NCBI GenBank assembly: GCA_025351145.1
Contig: JANXWM010000364.1
Span: 1-23,841 of the forward strand
Length of the DNA: 23,841 bases
Direction: 5' to 3'
From: Chitinophagaceae bacterium
GTDB lineage: Bacteria; Bacteroidota; Bacteroidia; Chitinophagales; Chitinophagaceae
In this document: piece after piece, positions 1-7,666 of the stretch
Layout of the letters: the number at the start of each line of letters is the position of its first letter
How positions within the stretch are numbered: position 1 is the stretch's first letter
Made by a program: the position numbers and the translations under genes
The notes under the pieces: model-generated
Told to the model about the DNA's origin: nothing
The model's database searches: none
The model's input: the letters and a program-made list of their open reading frames with translations, nothing else

Positions 1-1626
1 GCTGCCAATACTTGCATCAAAATGTGTTTTCATCGTCACATTAAACTCTTTGTCTTTTGCACGAAGACCATGATAAGAGAGACGCAAATATTCATCGCAC
101 AAAGCATTGATATCAGTTGGTTCTTTTACACCTGTGCTTGACCTTGAGTGTTGCAGCATGCCTTTCACAATATCTCCTGCACGTTTGCCGTGATGATTTA
201 TTTTTTGTTCATTGTCTTTTATATCATTTGCAAGGATCTTAATTTCCTGCAAATTTCCTTTATCAACTTCTTGTTGTAATTCATCAATTAATTCTGCATT
301 TACTTCAGAAAAATTATTGACGAAGTTCAACGGGTTTTGTATCTCATGCGCAATGCCTGCCGTTAGTTCTCCAAGCGAAGCCATTTTTTCTGATTGGATG
401 AGTTGGGCTTGGGTAGATTTCAATTCATTTAAAGTATTTTCTACTTTTTGCTTTTGTTCCTGCAACACACTGTTTGCATTATGCTTTTGGCGATTGTTTC
501 GATAAAGAAATATCCCAATCACGATGAAAAAAAACAAGCAAACCGCTAATATATACTCCTTCATTTGATTATAGTAAGCAGTCTGCTCTTCCATTGCTTC
601 AATATTGCGCAATTTTTCATGGAAAGACAATGATTGTAACCTGTTAATATTACTCTCGCTAAAAATAGCTGCATTAATTTTCGACTCCTGTCTGGAGTAA
701 TAATAGGCACTGTCTATTTGATGCAGCGCATCAAATAACTGCTGCATGTAAACAACCGCCATCAACCGGATAGCATTACTGTTAGCCGTATTGCCCAGGT
801 TAATAAATTGATGGCAAAATAATTTAGCTTGCTCAAGCCGGGAAGATTGCATTAAATATTTAATATAGGTATCGTAAAAGAGCGATTTTAAAGAACTAAG
901 TTTTACATTAGGTAGTATGGTTAATGCTTTTGTAAAAGCACTATCAGCGTTAGCAGTATCATTAGCCATGGCTAATGCAGATCCTGCTAAACAAATGGAG
1001 GCCATATCATACATGCTAATACCAAGTTTATCTGAGGTTTGAATACTTAGCTTGGCGTAAAGCAAAGCCGAGTCGGCTTTATTGATATCGAGATAGTAAC
1101 TACAGAGGTTATTCTGATATTGTATCAACATGAAATTATAAAGAGGCGACGATTGATCGGGCAGGTTTTCTCCACCTTTAATTGTGTAATCATATTCAGC
1201 TTTATAATTTTTAAATCCGGCATAAACAAGGCTTATATCAAAGTATAAAGAACTAATGCGCCGCTTATCTTTTACTTTTTCTGCCAGCGGAATACCTTTA
1301 AAAAAATATTCCAGGCTGGAAATATTATCGCCTTTGCTAAAAGCAAAATAAGCACCGATCCAGTTATAGCTAATCGCCAACAAAGAATCGCTTTTTAATT
1401 GCTGTGCAATGCTCAGCAATTGAATGCACAATGAAGAATCAATATTGTCGGAAGTATTATTGGAATGTTCAAGTTCGTTCCTGATAAAATTGAATTGCTG
1501 CAAAGGTTGAGAAATGGAAGACAGTTTTAATTGAAAGCTATCAGTATTCGTTTTTTGTGCCTGGCAATGAAAAATAAATGTGATCCAACATATTGCTGCT
1601 GATACTACTTTTAAGGTATTACGCAT
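1..1626 (-). CDS. TPR-type sensor histidine kinase, 3' end outside the window
   Basis: Reading the minus strand from the ATG at 1626-1624 gives 542 open codons to the window edge, so the C-terminal ATPase domain is missing here. Residues 1-24 look like a signal peptide (MRNTLKVVSAAICWITFIFH...). Residues 25 to about 350 are helical and TPR-like, probably a periplasmic sensing region. One membrane segment lies near 358-376 (YILAVCLFFFIVIGIF), followed by a short coiled coil. The phosphoacceptor H-box is clear: ELTAGIAHEIQNPLNF, with phosphoacceptor His427. This sequence is typical of Bacteroidota kinases with N-terminal TPR repeats. The stop codon and the N, G1 and G2 boxes lie beyond base 1. 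No response regulator is in the window, so the partner and signal are unknown. The family call is secure; the biological role is open. Confidence 0.93.
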   Translation of the reverse strand, partial: MRNTLKVVSAAICWITFIFHCQAQKTNTDSFQLKLSSISQPLQQFNFIRNELEHSNNTSDNIDSSLCIQLLSIAQQLKSDSLLAISYNWIGAYFAFSKGDNISSLEYFFKGIPLAEKVKDKRRISSLYFDISLVYAGFKNYKAEYDYTIKGGENLPDQSSPLYNFMLIQYQNNLCSYYLDINKADSALLYAKLSIQTSDKLGISMYDMASICLAGSALAMANDTANADSAFTKALTILPNVKLSSLKSLFYDTYIKYLMQSSRLEQAKLFCHQFINLGNTANSNAIRLMAVVYMQQLFDALHQIDSAYYYSRQESKINAAIFSESNINRLQSLSFHEKLRNIEAMEEQTAYYNQMKEYILAVCLFFFIVIGIFLYRNNRQKHNANSVLQEQKQKVENTLNELKSTQAQLIQSEKMASLGELTAGIAHEIQNPLNFVNNFSEVNAELIDELQQEVDKGNLQEIKILANDIKDNEQKINHHGKRAGDIVKGMLQHSRSSTGVKEPTDINALCDEYLRLSYHGLRAKDKEFNVTMKTHFDASIGS

Positions 1627-1755
1627 TAATTTAAAATTGATTTGCAAATATTGTACATTTTACTTTATTCGTTTTCACTATTATCTTACGCAATAGATTT
1701 AATAACAGCATAGCCAGATTTTTAGTTACCAACTTGAGTGCCTTAATAATCTTTG

Positions 1756-1860
1756 TTTTGTCACTCACTTGTACTTTCTGTTCAATATTGAACAAAGCGT
1801 ACAAGAGTGCGACGCAAGAAAAGCTTCATAGTATTACCAAAGCCTGGTTCAAAAAAATCA
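1756..1860 (-). repeat. Intergenic repeat copy 1, with inverted partial copy
   Basis: The 19-base core is on the minus strand at 1799-1817. Its upstream arm is also recognisable on that strand: ATGAAGCTTTTC, then a CCAGGC/T-run block reaching about 1860. Instead of the usual GAGCTTTTACCG block, the core is followed by a perfect 14-base palindrome (GTTCAATATTGAAC, 1780-1793) and then a degenerate core in the opposite direction at 1756-1774. The whole stretch can fold into one long hairpin with CTTGTAC/GTACAAG arms. It lies 24 bases beyond the 3' end of the PQQ dehydrogenase gene and could end that transcript. That role is inferred. Confidence 0.8.
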
Positions 1861-1883
1861 TTGATATAATTGTGAAAGAGATT

Positions 1884-3479
1884 TTACTGCATTAAACCAA
1901 AAACCATCAAGCTGCTGCCTGCTGCAATCGCAATGCGCTGTTGTCCATTTACACTAAAAGACATGGGATTTGAAAAAATTTGTCCGCCTGTCTGAAACTG
2001 CCATTTTGATTTTCCTGTTGCTGCATCCAATGCATAAAAATTACCTTCTATGCTTCCGCCAAAAACCAAACCGCCGGCAGTAGATAATAATCCGGACCAT
2101 GGTGGCGACTGTAATTTGAATTCCCATTTAATAGTTCCCGTTGCAGGATCCAAAGCCTTTACAGCGCCATATGCATTATCGCCGGGCAACAACTGTTCGC
2201 CGCCACCCATAAAGTACTGGCCGGGTTTATAATCTGCTTCTTTTTTAAAATACAATGAGCCCATCTCTCTTACAGACACATAAAACATTCCAGAAGTTTT
2301 ACTGTAAGAAGGACTGAACCAATTGGTGGCACCCTGCAAACTTGGGTAAACAAGATTTCCTTTTTCTGTGGGCTCTTTGCCAGGAATGATGATAGGTTTT
2401 CCTTTCGCATCAAGACCGCTTGCCCATGTTTGTTTTGCATAAGCTTTGCCTGCCAGAAATTCCCCCGTCTTGCGGTCGAGCAAATAATAGAATCCGTTGC
2501 GATTGGCTGTGGCTAAGGCTTTGCGGGTAACACCATTTATTTTTATATCAATGAGTACCGGAATTTGATTGGCATCCCAATCATGTGTATCGTGTGGCGT
2601 GAATTGAAAATACCAAACCAATTTTCCAGTTGTTGGATTGATGGCAAGTACTGAACAGGTATATAAATTATCACCTTTCCTGTTATCACCATTCCAGTCA
2701 GGTCCCGGATTGCCAATACCCCAATAAAGCAGGTTCAATTCTTTATCGTACGAGCCGGGCACCCATGTAGGTGCGCCACCTGTTTTCCAGCTATCGCCCT
2801 GCCACGTTTCATTGCCGGGTTCACCTGTGCCGGGTATAGTATTTAAACGCCATTCTCTTTTGCCTGTCTTTGCATTGTATGCATCCAGGAAGCCACGAAT
2901 GCCTGCTTCACCACCACTAATGCCGATGATAATCTTGCCATCAATCGCAACAGGTGCGCAGGTTATTGCATAACCAAGTTTGTTGTCGCCGACGATGACA
3001 TTCCATTTTGGCGCGCCTGATTTTGCATCGAGACAAATAAGATGCGCATCCAATGTGCCTATGTAAACATTGTTATCAAGTATTGCAACGCCCCTGTTAA
3101 CAGGACCAAAGCCAAGAAACTTTACGTCTTTAGGCATGTCGGGTGTATATGTCCAGATCTTTCTGCCAGTGGCCACATCGAGTGCAGTAACAGTACTCGG
3201 TGGTTCTGAAATATACATGATCTTGTCTGCAACGATCGGTGTTGTTTCAAAAGGCCCCTGTGGGTTTCGTAATTGATAGATCCATACAGGTGCAAGTTTT
3301 TGAACATTGCCTGTATTGATCTGCTGCAACGGTGAAAACCTTGTTGCAGCATAGTTGCCTGAATAAGTAAACCAGTTGCCAGGTTCATTTTCTGCATTGG
3401 CTATTCTTTGATAGCTTACCTGGGAAAAAAGTTGAGCTGAAAAAAATAAACTTATGAGTATGGATAAAATAGTTTTCAT
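1884..3479 (-). CDS. Periplasmic PQQ-dependent (quinoprotein) alcohol-type dehydrogenase
   Basis: A 531-residue protein with a signal peptide (MKTILSILISLFFSAQLFSQ) and an eight-bladed quinoprotein propeller pattern: WFTYSGNYAATRFSPLQQIN near the N-terminus and repeated 'ALD.ATG...W' blade motifs. By alignment to methanol and ethanol dehydrogenases, the metal and active-site residues would be Glu191 (GGEAG), Asn257 (WGIGNPGP) and Asp300 (TPHDTHDWD). Asp302, two residues after the catalytic Asp, matches the extra Asp of lanthanide-dependent enzymes. The vicinal Cys pair of classical methanol and ethanol dehydrogenases is absent before GPVNRGVAI (125-133). There is no fused heme domain. The start ATG overlaps the upstream cytochrome stop (ATGA), so that cytochrome is the likely electron acceptor. 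The substrate is unknown, with a primary alcohol or sugar alcohol likely. No PQQ synthesis gene is in the window. Confidence 0.92.
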   Translation of the reverse strand: MKTILSILISLFFSAQLFSQVSYQRIANAENEPGNWFTYSGNYAATRFSPLQQINTGNVQKLAPVWIYQLRNPQGPFETTPIVADKIMYISEPPSTVTALDVATGRKIWTYTPDMPKDVKFLGFGPVNRGVAILDNNVYIGTLDAHLICLDAKSGAPKWNVIVGDNKLGYAITCAPVAIDGKIIIGISGGEAGIRGFLDAYNAKTGKREWRLNTIPGTGEPGNETWQGDSWKTGGAPTWVPGSYDKELNLLYWGIGNPGPDWNGDNRKGDNLYTCSVLAINPTTGKLVWYFQFTPHDTHDWDANQIPVLIDIKINGVTRKALATANRNGFYYLLDRKTGEFLAGKAYAKQTWASGLDAKGKPIIIPGKEPTEKGNLVYPSLQGATNWFSPSYSKTSGMFYVSVREMGSLYFKKEADYKPGQYFMGGGEQLLPGDNAYGAVKALDPATGTIKWEFKLQSPPWSGLLSTAGGLVFGGSIEGNFYALDAATGKSKWQFQTGGQIFSNPMSFSVNGQQRIAIAAGSSLMVFGLMQ

Positions 3480-4297
3480 TGATTTCCTGATTTATAAAGA
3501 AAGGCAACAAGATTTTCAATTTCTTTATCGCTTAATTTGGTTTTGAAGGAAGGCATTAACGATTGTCCGTATTGTTTTTCTACAGACTTTAATTCGTCTT
3601 TACTAAATGAATAATAATTATTGGCTGCATCTTTTAATTGTATGGTGTAAGTATCTTCATTAATGCGTAAACCGGTAATCTCTTGTCCATCATTAGTAAT
3701 GATTTTTATAGGAAGATAAAGTGAGAAGCCATAGCCATTATCAATATCTGTGCTTTCGGGAAGTGTTGCGGCAGGATCAATGATCGATTGTTTAAGGTAA
3801 GCTGCATTGCGGCTTGCACCTATTTCGGAAAGTTCTGGCCCGATACTATTTCCTTCACCATTCATGATATGACAGCTTGCGCAACCGGCGCTTGCATATA
3901 CTTTGCTGCCTGCTGCGGAATCTCCTTTCGGCGTTTCTTTTCCCTGGTTTTTTAGATAATTTATATAGGCATATAATTGATGGCAATCTGTATCAGATAT
4001 TGCCCAGTTTGAAGGTATGCCTGTTCCTATGATGCCAAATTCTACCACATTAATAAAAGAGGCAATATCGTTAACGTGTTTGAGTTTCGGCCGCTTAAGC
4101 GAAGGACCCGTTAATCCTGATGCATCCATGCCATGACAACGCACACAACTGGCTTCGAAAGTTTTTTTTCCTTCCAAAACTGAGTCTGGCAAATTAGCCG
4201 CGACGGAGGGAGTTTCGTTTTGCTGATTGTTATTATTACATGCTGTGAATGCAATACAAAGAAAAGTATACAGCAGTAGTTGACGGATTTTATACAT
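3476..4297 (-). CDS. Diheme c-type cytochrome lipoprotein, partner of the PQQ dehydrogenase
   Basis: A 273-residue protein with a lipoprotein signal and a lipobox Cys at 20 (IAFTAC), followed by an Asn/Gln-rich linker. There are two c-heme sites: CVRCH at 51-55 and CASCH at 139-143. The second half (about 125-273) matches the planctomycete-type heme-binding domain: GEGNSIGPELSEIG after the heme site, the insert with KIITNDGQEITGL, and QSLMPSF near the end, with Met248 as the likely axial ligand. In the first domain the expected 'GTGMP' ligand position reads GTGIPSNW, so its axial Met is not evident. The gene overlaps the dehydrogenase by four bases, which implies coupled translation and an electron relay in the periplasm or at the outer membrane. 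The family call is secure; the partnership is inferred from gene order. Confidence 0.92.
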   Translation of the reverse strand: MYKIRQLLLYTFLCIAFTACNNNNQQNETPSVAANLPDSVLEGKKTFEASCVRCHGMDASGLTGPSLKRPKLKHVNDIASFINVVEFGIIGTGIPSNWAISDTDCHQLYAYINYLKNQGKETPKGDSAAGSKVYASAGCASCHIMNGEGNSIGPELSEIGASRNAAYLKQSIIDPAATLPESTDIDNGYGFSLYLPIKIITNDGQEITGLRINEDTYTIQLKDAANNYYSFSKDELKSVEKQYGQSLMPSFKTKLSDKEIENLVAFLYKSGNQ

Positions 4298-4510
4298 CTG
4301 ATTAATGTATTGGCTTATTAATTAATTCTGGTAGAAATGAATGTATCACAATATACGAAGTGATAGGGTACCTGATCTTTTTTTCTTGGCAGTAAAGTTA
4401 TTGGTATGTGCAATCTTCGCTTCTATATAAGTCGATACTAACTAATTGAAAATCAGCAAAAAAATTTGCGACTTATTTTGCAACATAACGCAACGCCGCC
4501 GTTGCTGGGA

Positions 4511-4602
4511 GACTTCGGTAAAAGCTCAATATATAACCTAAGCGTACAAGAGTGCGACGCAAGGAAAGTCTTATAGAATTCTAAATGCCGGGTACAAAAA
4601 AT
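4511..4602 (-). repeat. Intergenic repeat copy 2 (bipartite form)
   Basis: On the minus strand the core is at 4562-4544 and the second block GAGCTTTTACCG at 4527-4516, with 16 bases between them. A T-run plus CCCGGC block lies upstream of the core at about 4602-4585. The sequence agrees base for base with the other copies in both blocks. It sits in a divergent promoter region, 51 bases upstream of the -33 element of the plus gene. Confidence 0.85.
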
Positions 4603-4652
4603 TGGTGCCATCATAAAAATTGAACAGGAATAAATTTGAATAAATAAGTTTT

Positions 4653-4683
4653 TTTGCGCCTGTTAAAATACCCGCTATTTTTG
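4653..4683 (+). promoter_or_regulatory. Bacteroidetes-type promoter for the DUF1566 lipoprotein
   Basis: TTTG at 4653-4656 and TATTTTTG at 4676-4683 match the Bacteroidetes -33 (TTTG) and -7 (TAnnTTTG) consensus exactly, with a 19-base spacer. Transcription would start near 4690, leaving a leader of roughly 28 bases before the ATG at 4718. No Shine-Dalgarno site is seen, which is normal for the group. Confidence 0.75.
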
Positions 4684-4717
4684 AATTCATTTTTCTAATC
4701 AACAAAAGCATCTGCTT

Positions 4718-5302
4718 ATGAAATCGATTATCAGTTTTACAGTTACAGGTTGTTTGTATATGCTCTGCATGGTTTCCTGTACAAAGGAACACAGCGAACT
4801 TTCATTGTCTGCCTCCGCATCTTCGCAGGCAACAGGAAAATCAGCGCACTTTATTGGTGAGCATTTTGGTGGCGGCGTTGTGTTTTATATTGACTCCACG
4901 GGGCAGCATGGTTTAATTTGTTCTGCACAGGATATTGAAGAAGCGTTTATGTGGACTGAAGCAAAATATTCAGTTACCGGTGCAAAAGCAGCACAAATAG
5001 GCGGCGGTGCAAAGAATACTTTTAAGATTGTTCAATCGCAGGGCGACTCTGGCGAATATGCAGCGAGGGAATGTTATAACTTTCACGATAACGGTTACTA
5101 CAACTGGTGCCTGCCCTCGAAAGATGAGCTGAATGAAATGTATAAACAAAAAGATGTGATTGGCGGGTTTAATACCTTCTCTTACTGGAGCTCAACTGAA
5201 TACAACCATACCGTTGCATGGTTTCAAAATTTTTCCAGCGGCGAGCAAATCAGGGCTGGAAAAACATCTTCTTATGCGGCAAGGCCCATCAGGTATTTTT
5301 AA
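4718..5302 (+). CDS. DUF1566 (Lcl C-terminal domain) lipoprotein
   Basis: A 194-residue protein. Residues 1-21 form a lipoprotein signal ending in MVSC (Cys21), followed by a Ser/Ala-rich linker to about residue 43. Residues 45-194 carry the DUF1566 pattern: GGGVVFYID at the start, then WCLPSKDELNEMYKQK, a YWSSTE box at 156-161, AWFQNF and the closing ARPIRYF. Such domains occur in surface-exposed or adhesion-related proteins of Bacteroidota and legionellae, but their biochemical function is not established. The gene has its own promoter and a strong terminator, so it is monocistronic. The start is supported by the promoter spacing and the lipoprotein signal. Confidence 0.88.
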   Translation: MKSIISFTVTGCLYMLCMVSCTKEHSELSLSASASSQATGKSAHFIGEHFGGGVVFYIDSTGQHGLICSAQDIEEAFMWTEAKYSVTGAKAAQIGGGAKNTFKIVQSQGDSGEYAARECYNFHDNGYYNWCLPSKDELNEMYKQKDVIGGFNTFSYWSSTEYNHTVAWFQNFSSGEQIRAGKTSSYAARPIRYF

Positions 5303-5347
5303 AAGCCGGCATTTTATTATTATTGTTTTCCTGCGCTGTTTTATACT

Positions 5348-5384
5348 CAACTGCACTTCATTAATATGGGTGCAGTTGTTTTTT
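5348..5384 (+). terminator. Rho-independent terminator of the DUF1566 gene
   Basis: CAACTGCAC at 5348-5356 pairs perfectly with GTGCAGTTG at 5370-5378. This nine-base-pair stem with a 13-base loop is followed directly by six T. It lies 45 bases after the stop codon on the plus strand and 16 bases from the end of the converging minus gene. Confidence 0.88.
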
Positions 5385-5399
5385 ATTAACCGGGCATTA

Positions 5400-5858
5400 T
5401 CAATTTTTTACCCGTATATATTTTTCAATATTTATCCTGTTTACACCAATGCTGTCAATCTTTTCAATGCCTTGCTGTATAAGGGTATCATTGTTAATGG
5501 CCACTGTAAAATGAAAGTCATTTCCTTCCCAGGCCCTGTCGCTGCAGTATTCAAGGTGTTCGGTATAGGCTGTATCTTTCAGCTCATAAGTTCCGCCGCC
5601 GGAAGAAAAGAAAGCAAGGGAATCTTTTCCTTTATTAAGATCATGCCCCATAAAAGCAAAATGTGTTTGGTTGATCACTTTAATAAATGATTTTCCTGTT
5701 GTGTAAGCTGTAACAACAGTATCTTTTTTTTCAATGGTAGTACCCGAAATCAACTTCCATGTTCCCTGCATTGAAAGTGTGGTATTCTTTTTCGTTTCTG
5801 GTTGTGTGCAGGCTAATAATACCGCTGTGATCGTGGCAAAGCAAATGAAGGTCTTCAT
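5400..5858 (-). CDS. Small lipocalin-like lipoprotein of unknown function
   Basis: A longer reading could begin at 5906, but the internal ATG at 5858 gives a clean lipoprotein signal (MKTFICFATITAVLLAC, lipobox Cys17), so I choose it; the protein is 152 residues. After a short polar linker, 'MQGTWKLISG' opens what looks like a lipocalin-like beta-barrel. It has the recurring Bacteroidota pattern TTGKSFIKVINQTHFAF, GGGTYEL, YTEHLEYC and a final IEKYIRVK. Proteins of this type are annotated only as secreted, lipocalin-like or DUF-type, and no ligand is known to me. The gene converges on the DUF1566 gene and is flanked by that gene's terminator. The lipoprotein call is firm; the barrel assignment is from pattern only. 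Confidence 0.82.
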   Translation of the reverse strand: MKTFICFATITAVLLACTQPETKKNTTLSMQGTWKLISGTTIEKKDTVVTAYTTGKSFIKVINQTHFAFMGHDLNKGKDSLAFFSSGGGTYELKDTAYTEHLEYCSDRAWEGNDFHFTVAINNDTLIQQGIEKIDSIGVNRINIEKYIRVKN

Positions 5859-5986
5859 TGTATAATTTTGATTTTTATTGAACAATTTATAAGTACAAGA
5901 TAGCAAGGTTTCTTATTACTTACGTCAATAACAGTCTGCCATACCCGCTTAGATAAAAGCCCGATCCTTTATTCAACAGTACAAAA

Positions 5987-6004
5987 TTCCCGCCTTTGCG
6001 GGAA
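5987..6004 (-). terminator. Terminator downstream of the MFS gene
   Basis: TTCCCGC (5987-5993) and GCGGGAA (5998-6004) form a seven-base-pair stem with a four-base loop. Read on the minus strand the hairpin is followed by TTTTGT, and it lies 71 bases after the end of the minus-strand transporter gene. Confidence 0.7.
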
Positions 6005-6074
6005 GAAAGCTTTATAGAAGCAACTCAGACAGGCTCATTTTTTTTAATATATTGCATGAAACTTTTAAACAAGT

Positions 6075-7253
6075 TTAGGATGATGCACCCATAACATCTT
6101 TACCTGTTTTGCTAAAATAAAAAATTAAGAACCCAACAGACATCAGGAAAAGAAAACCGGAGGCCAGCATAAATGTGGAAGAGAGCGACAGCACATTTAA
6201 AACCGGGAAAATAATAAGCGGTGATAAAAACTGACCCATAAACCAGAATGTGGTAAGCTTGCCAATTTCCTTTCCTCTTATTTCAGGTGGAACAATCTTC
6301 ATTACCCACATGTTGGTATTTGGTATCATCATCCCCATGCCTAATCCAGTTATCATCATAGCGATAACTGCCCATAAATAGGAAGCAGAAACAGCTATAC
6401 ATAAGAAGCCTGCTGCCATCAGCAGGTAACCGATAAAAAAAACAGTAAGAAAACTGAAACGTGCTTTAATCCTGGAATAAGAAAAAGACGAAATAGCAGA
6501 AAATAATGTACTGGAAGCAATAGCAGCGCCTACGAGTGAGTTCTTTTCAACGCCTATGGATTTTAAATAAAAAGGTATTTGCACTGGTATTAAAAAGAAA
6601 ATGATCCACATCAGCATGGTATTGAAAAATAACATCCATATTATTGGCGGAGCCTTTAAATCCAGTTGTTGCTGATTGCTTTGTTTGATAGCTTTTGGCT
6701 CTTTAAGAAAAAAGAGTGTTAACGGAAAAACAAGCAGTGCAAATAAATACAAAAGAAAAGGGTACCGCCAGCTAACATCTGCAAGCACACCGCCCAGGCC
6801 AATAAATAATATACCCCCTAAAGACATGAACGCGATTTGCAAACCAACAAATTTTAATCGTTCCTTACCTTCAAAGTAGTCGGCAATTAAAGTAATCACT
6901 ATGGTCATAGACATTCCCACGGCTATGCCAAGCACAACACGCGAAATGAGGATAGCAAATAAATTATCCAGATAATAACCTGCTGATCCTGAAACAGCAT
7001 ACACCAGCAATGATATACGCAAAATTCCCAACCTGCCGTACCGGTCAATAAGGCGGCCAGCAACAGGCGAAACCAATGCAATCATTAATGCCGGAATCGT
7101 GAGCACCATTTTTACAATAAAGTTTGCATTTTCAATCGAGGCAAATGCAACTGTCATTTGCGGCAATGCCGGCGAAATGGTAATTACAGACATTATGGTA
7201 AGGCTGCTTACCAGCAAAAGCGTAAGTTTTAATTGCCATGCTTTAGTTTCCAT
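6075..7253 (-). CDS. MFS transporter, DHA-type multidrug or metabolite exporter
   Basis: A 392-residue, very hydrophobic protein with about 12 membrane helices, the usual length for the major facilitator superfamily. The loop between helices 2 and 3 carries motif A (GRLIDRYGR, residues 66-74), and helix 5 contains a Gly-rich stretch (SLGGILFIGLGG) followed by SWRYPFLLYLF, typical of the DHA1 or DHA-like drug/H+ antiporter branch. The N-terminus is cytoplasmic and there is no signal peptide. The gene stands alone, with a terminator behind it and a 413-base gap upstream. No regulator is adjacent and the substrate cannot be read from the sequence. It could be a drug exporter or export a product of neighbouring pathways. 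Confidence 0.88.
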   Translation of the reverse strand: METKAWQLKLTLLLVSSLTIMSVITISPALPQMTVAFASIENANFIVKMVLTIPALMIALVSPVAGRLIDRYGRLGILRISLLVYAVSGSAGYYLDNLFAILISRVVLGIAVGMSMTIVITLIADYFEGKERLKFVGLQIAFMSLGGILFIGLGGVLADVSWRYPFLLYLFALLVFPLTLFFLKEPKAIKQSNQQQLDLKAPPIIWMLFFNTMLMWIIFFLIPVQIPFYLKSIGVEKNSLVGAAIASSTLFSAISSFSYSRIKARFSFLTVFFIGYLLMAAGFLCIAVSASYLWAVIAMMITGLGMGMMIPNTNMWVMKIVPPEIRGKEIGKLTTFWFMGQFLSPLIIFPVLNVLSLSSTFMLASGFLFLMSVGFLIFYFSKTGKDVMGASS

Positions 7254-7666
7254 ATTTGGGTTGTTTGTTAGAGATGGTAAATGATTGTTGTTATAATTTT
7301 AAATTTTTTGTTCCGGCAGTATTACTACTATCATCGCCTGTTGTGTTATTTTAATTCCGATACTTCGGAACTCCCTTGTACAGCAGGTAATACTGTTCGG
7401 CATAAAGCAATCCTGCTTACAAAAGCATAATCGTTTATATACACAATTCAATTAAGAACCGGCCAGTCGTTTATTCATATCTTTTATCTTACCGGCGCAA
7501 GTGAAAAACTATTTATTTTTAAAGCAGGCGTTTTTCAAAAGTGTAATCGTCATCAGTATCCGGTTCTCCAAAAAGCTAAATTTACGTTTAAGGTTCATCG
7601 TCCAAAATACTAATGATTACCTTTAATAAAGATGAAAACTAAAAGTAGACTAAAGATTACTTACAG
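7254..7666. other. Divergent intergenic region, 413 bases
   Basis: No gene is credible here. It contains the promoters of the divergent MFS and sulfatase genes, though no full promoter consensus was found. A short hairpin TTCCGA-TACT-TCGGAA lies at 7355-7370. CCGGCCAGTCGTTT at 7459-7472 matches, with one difference, the segment just upstream of repeat copy 4 (9547-9560), so it may be a remnant of that element's left arm without the core. Confidence 0.6.

Larger units (their letters stand above)
4298..4717. other. Divergent intergenic region, 420 bases
   Basis: No credible gene is present. The region separates the minus-strand cytochrome operon from the plus-strand DUF1566 lipoprotein. It holds a GC-rich hairpin (GCAACG-CCGC-CGTTGC, 4490-4505), repeat copy 2 (about 4511-4602) and a strong promoter for the plus gene (4653-4683). 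The cytochrome operon promoter must also be here, but I could not pick a convincing one. Confidence 0.75.

Noticed and set aside
212..505. Plus-strand 97-codon frame
   Set aside because: It lies antisense inside the histidine kinase coding region, whose frame has clear H-box and membrane features; it is a shadow frame.
4571..4792. Minus-strand 73-codon frame
   Set aside because: It covers the promoter and start of the DUF1566 gene on the opposite strand and part of repeat copy 2; no protein features.
5160..5690. Plus-strand 176-codon frame across the convergent gap
   Set aside because: It overlaps the DUF1566 gene, its strong terminator and the lipoprotein gene on the other strand, and shows no recognisable domain.
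5859..5906. N-terminal extension of the lipocalin-like lipoprotein
   Set aside because: The extension would place the lipobox after an unusual 33-residue leader; the internal ATG gives a standard lipoprotein signal.
5889..5908. Possible ninth repeat core (GTACAAGATAGCAAGG)
   Set aside because: Only the first eight bases match the core and the rest needs gaps; not distinguishable from chance.
7340..7380. Interrupted repeat core around ATCGCCTGTTG...CCCTTGTAC
   Set aside because: The flanks resemble copy 3 but the intervening hairpin sequence is unrelated and the match is too short to support an insertion event.
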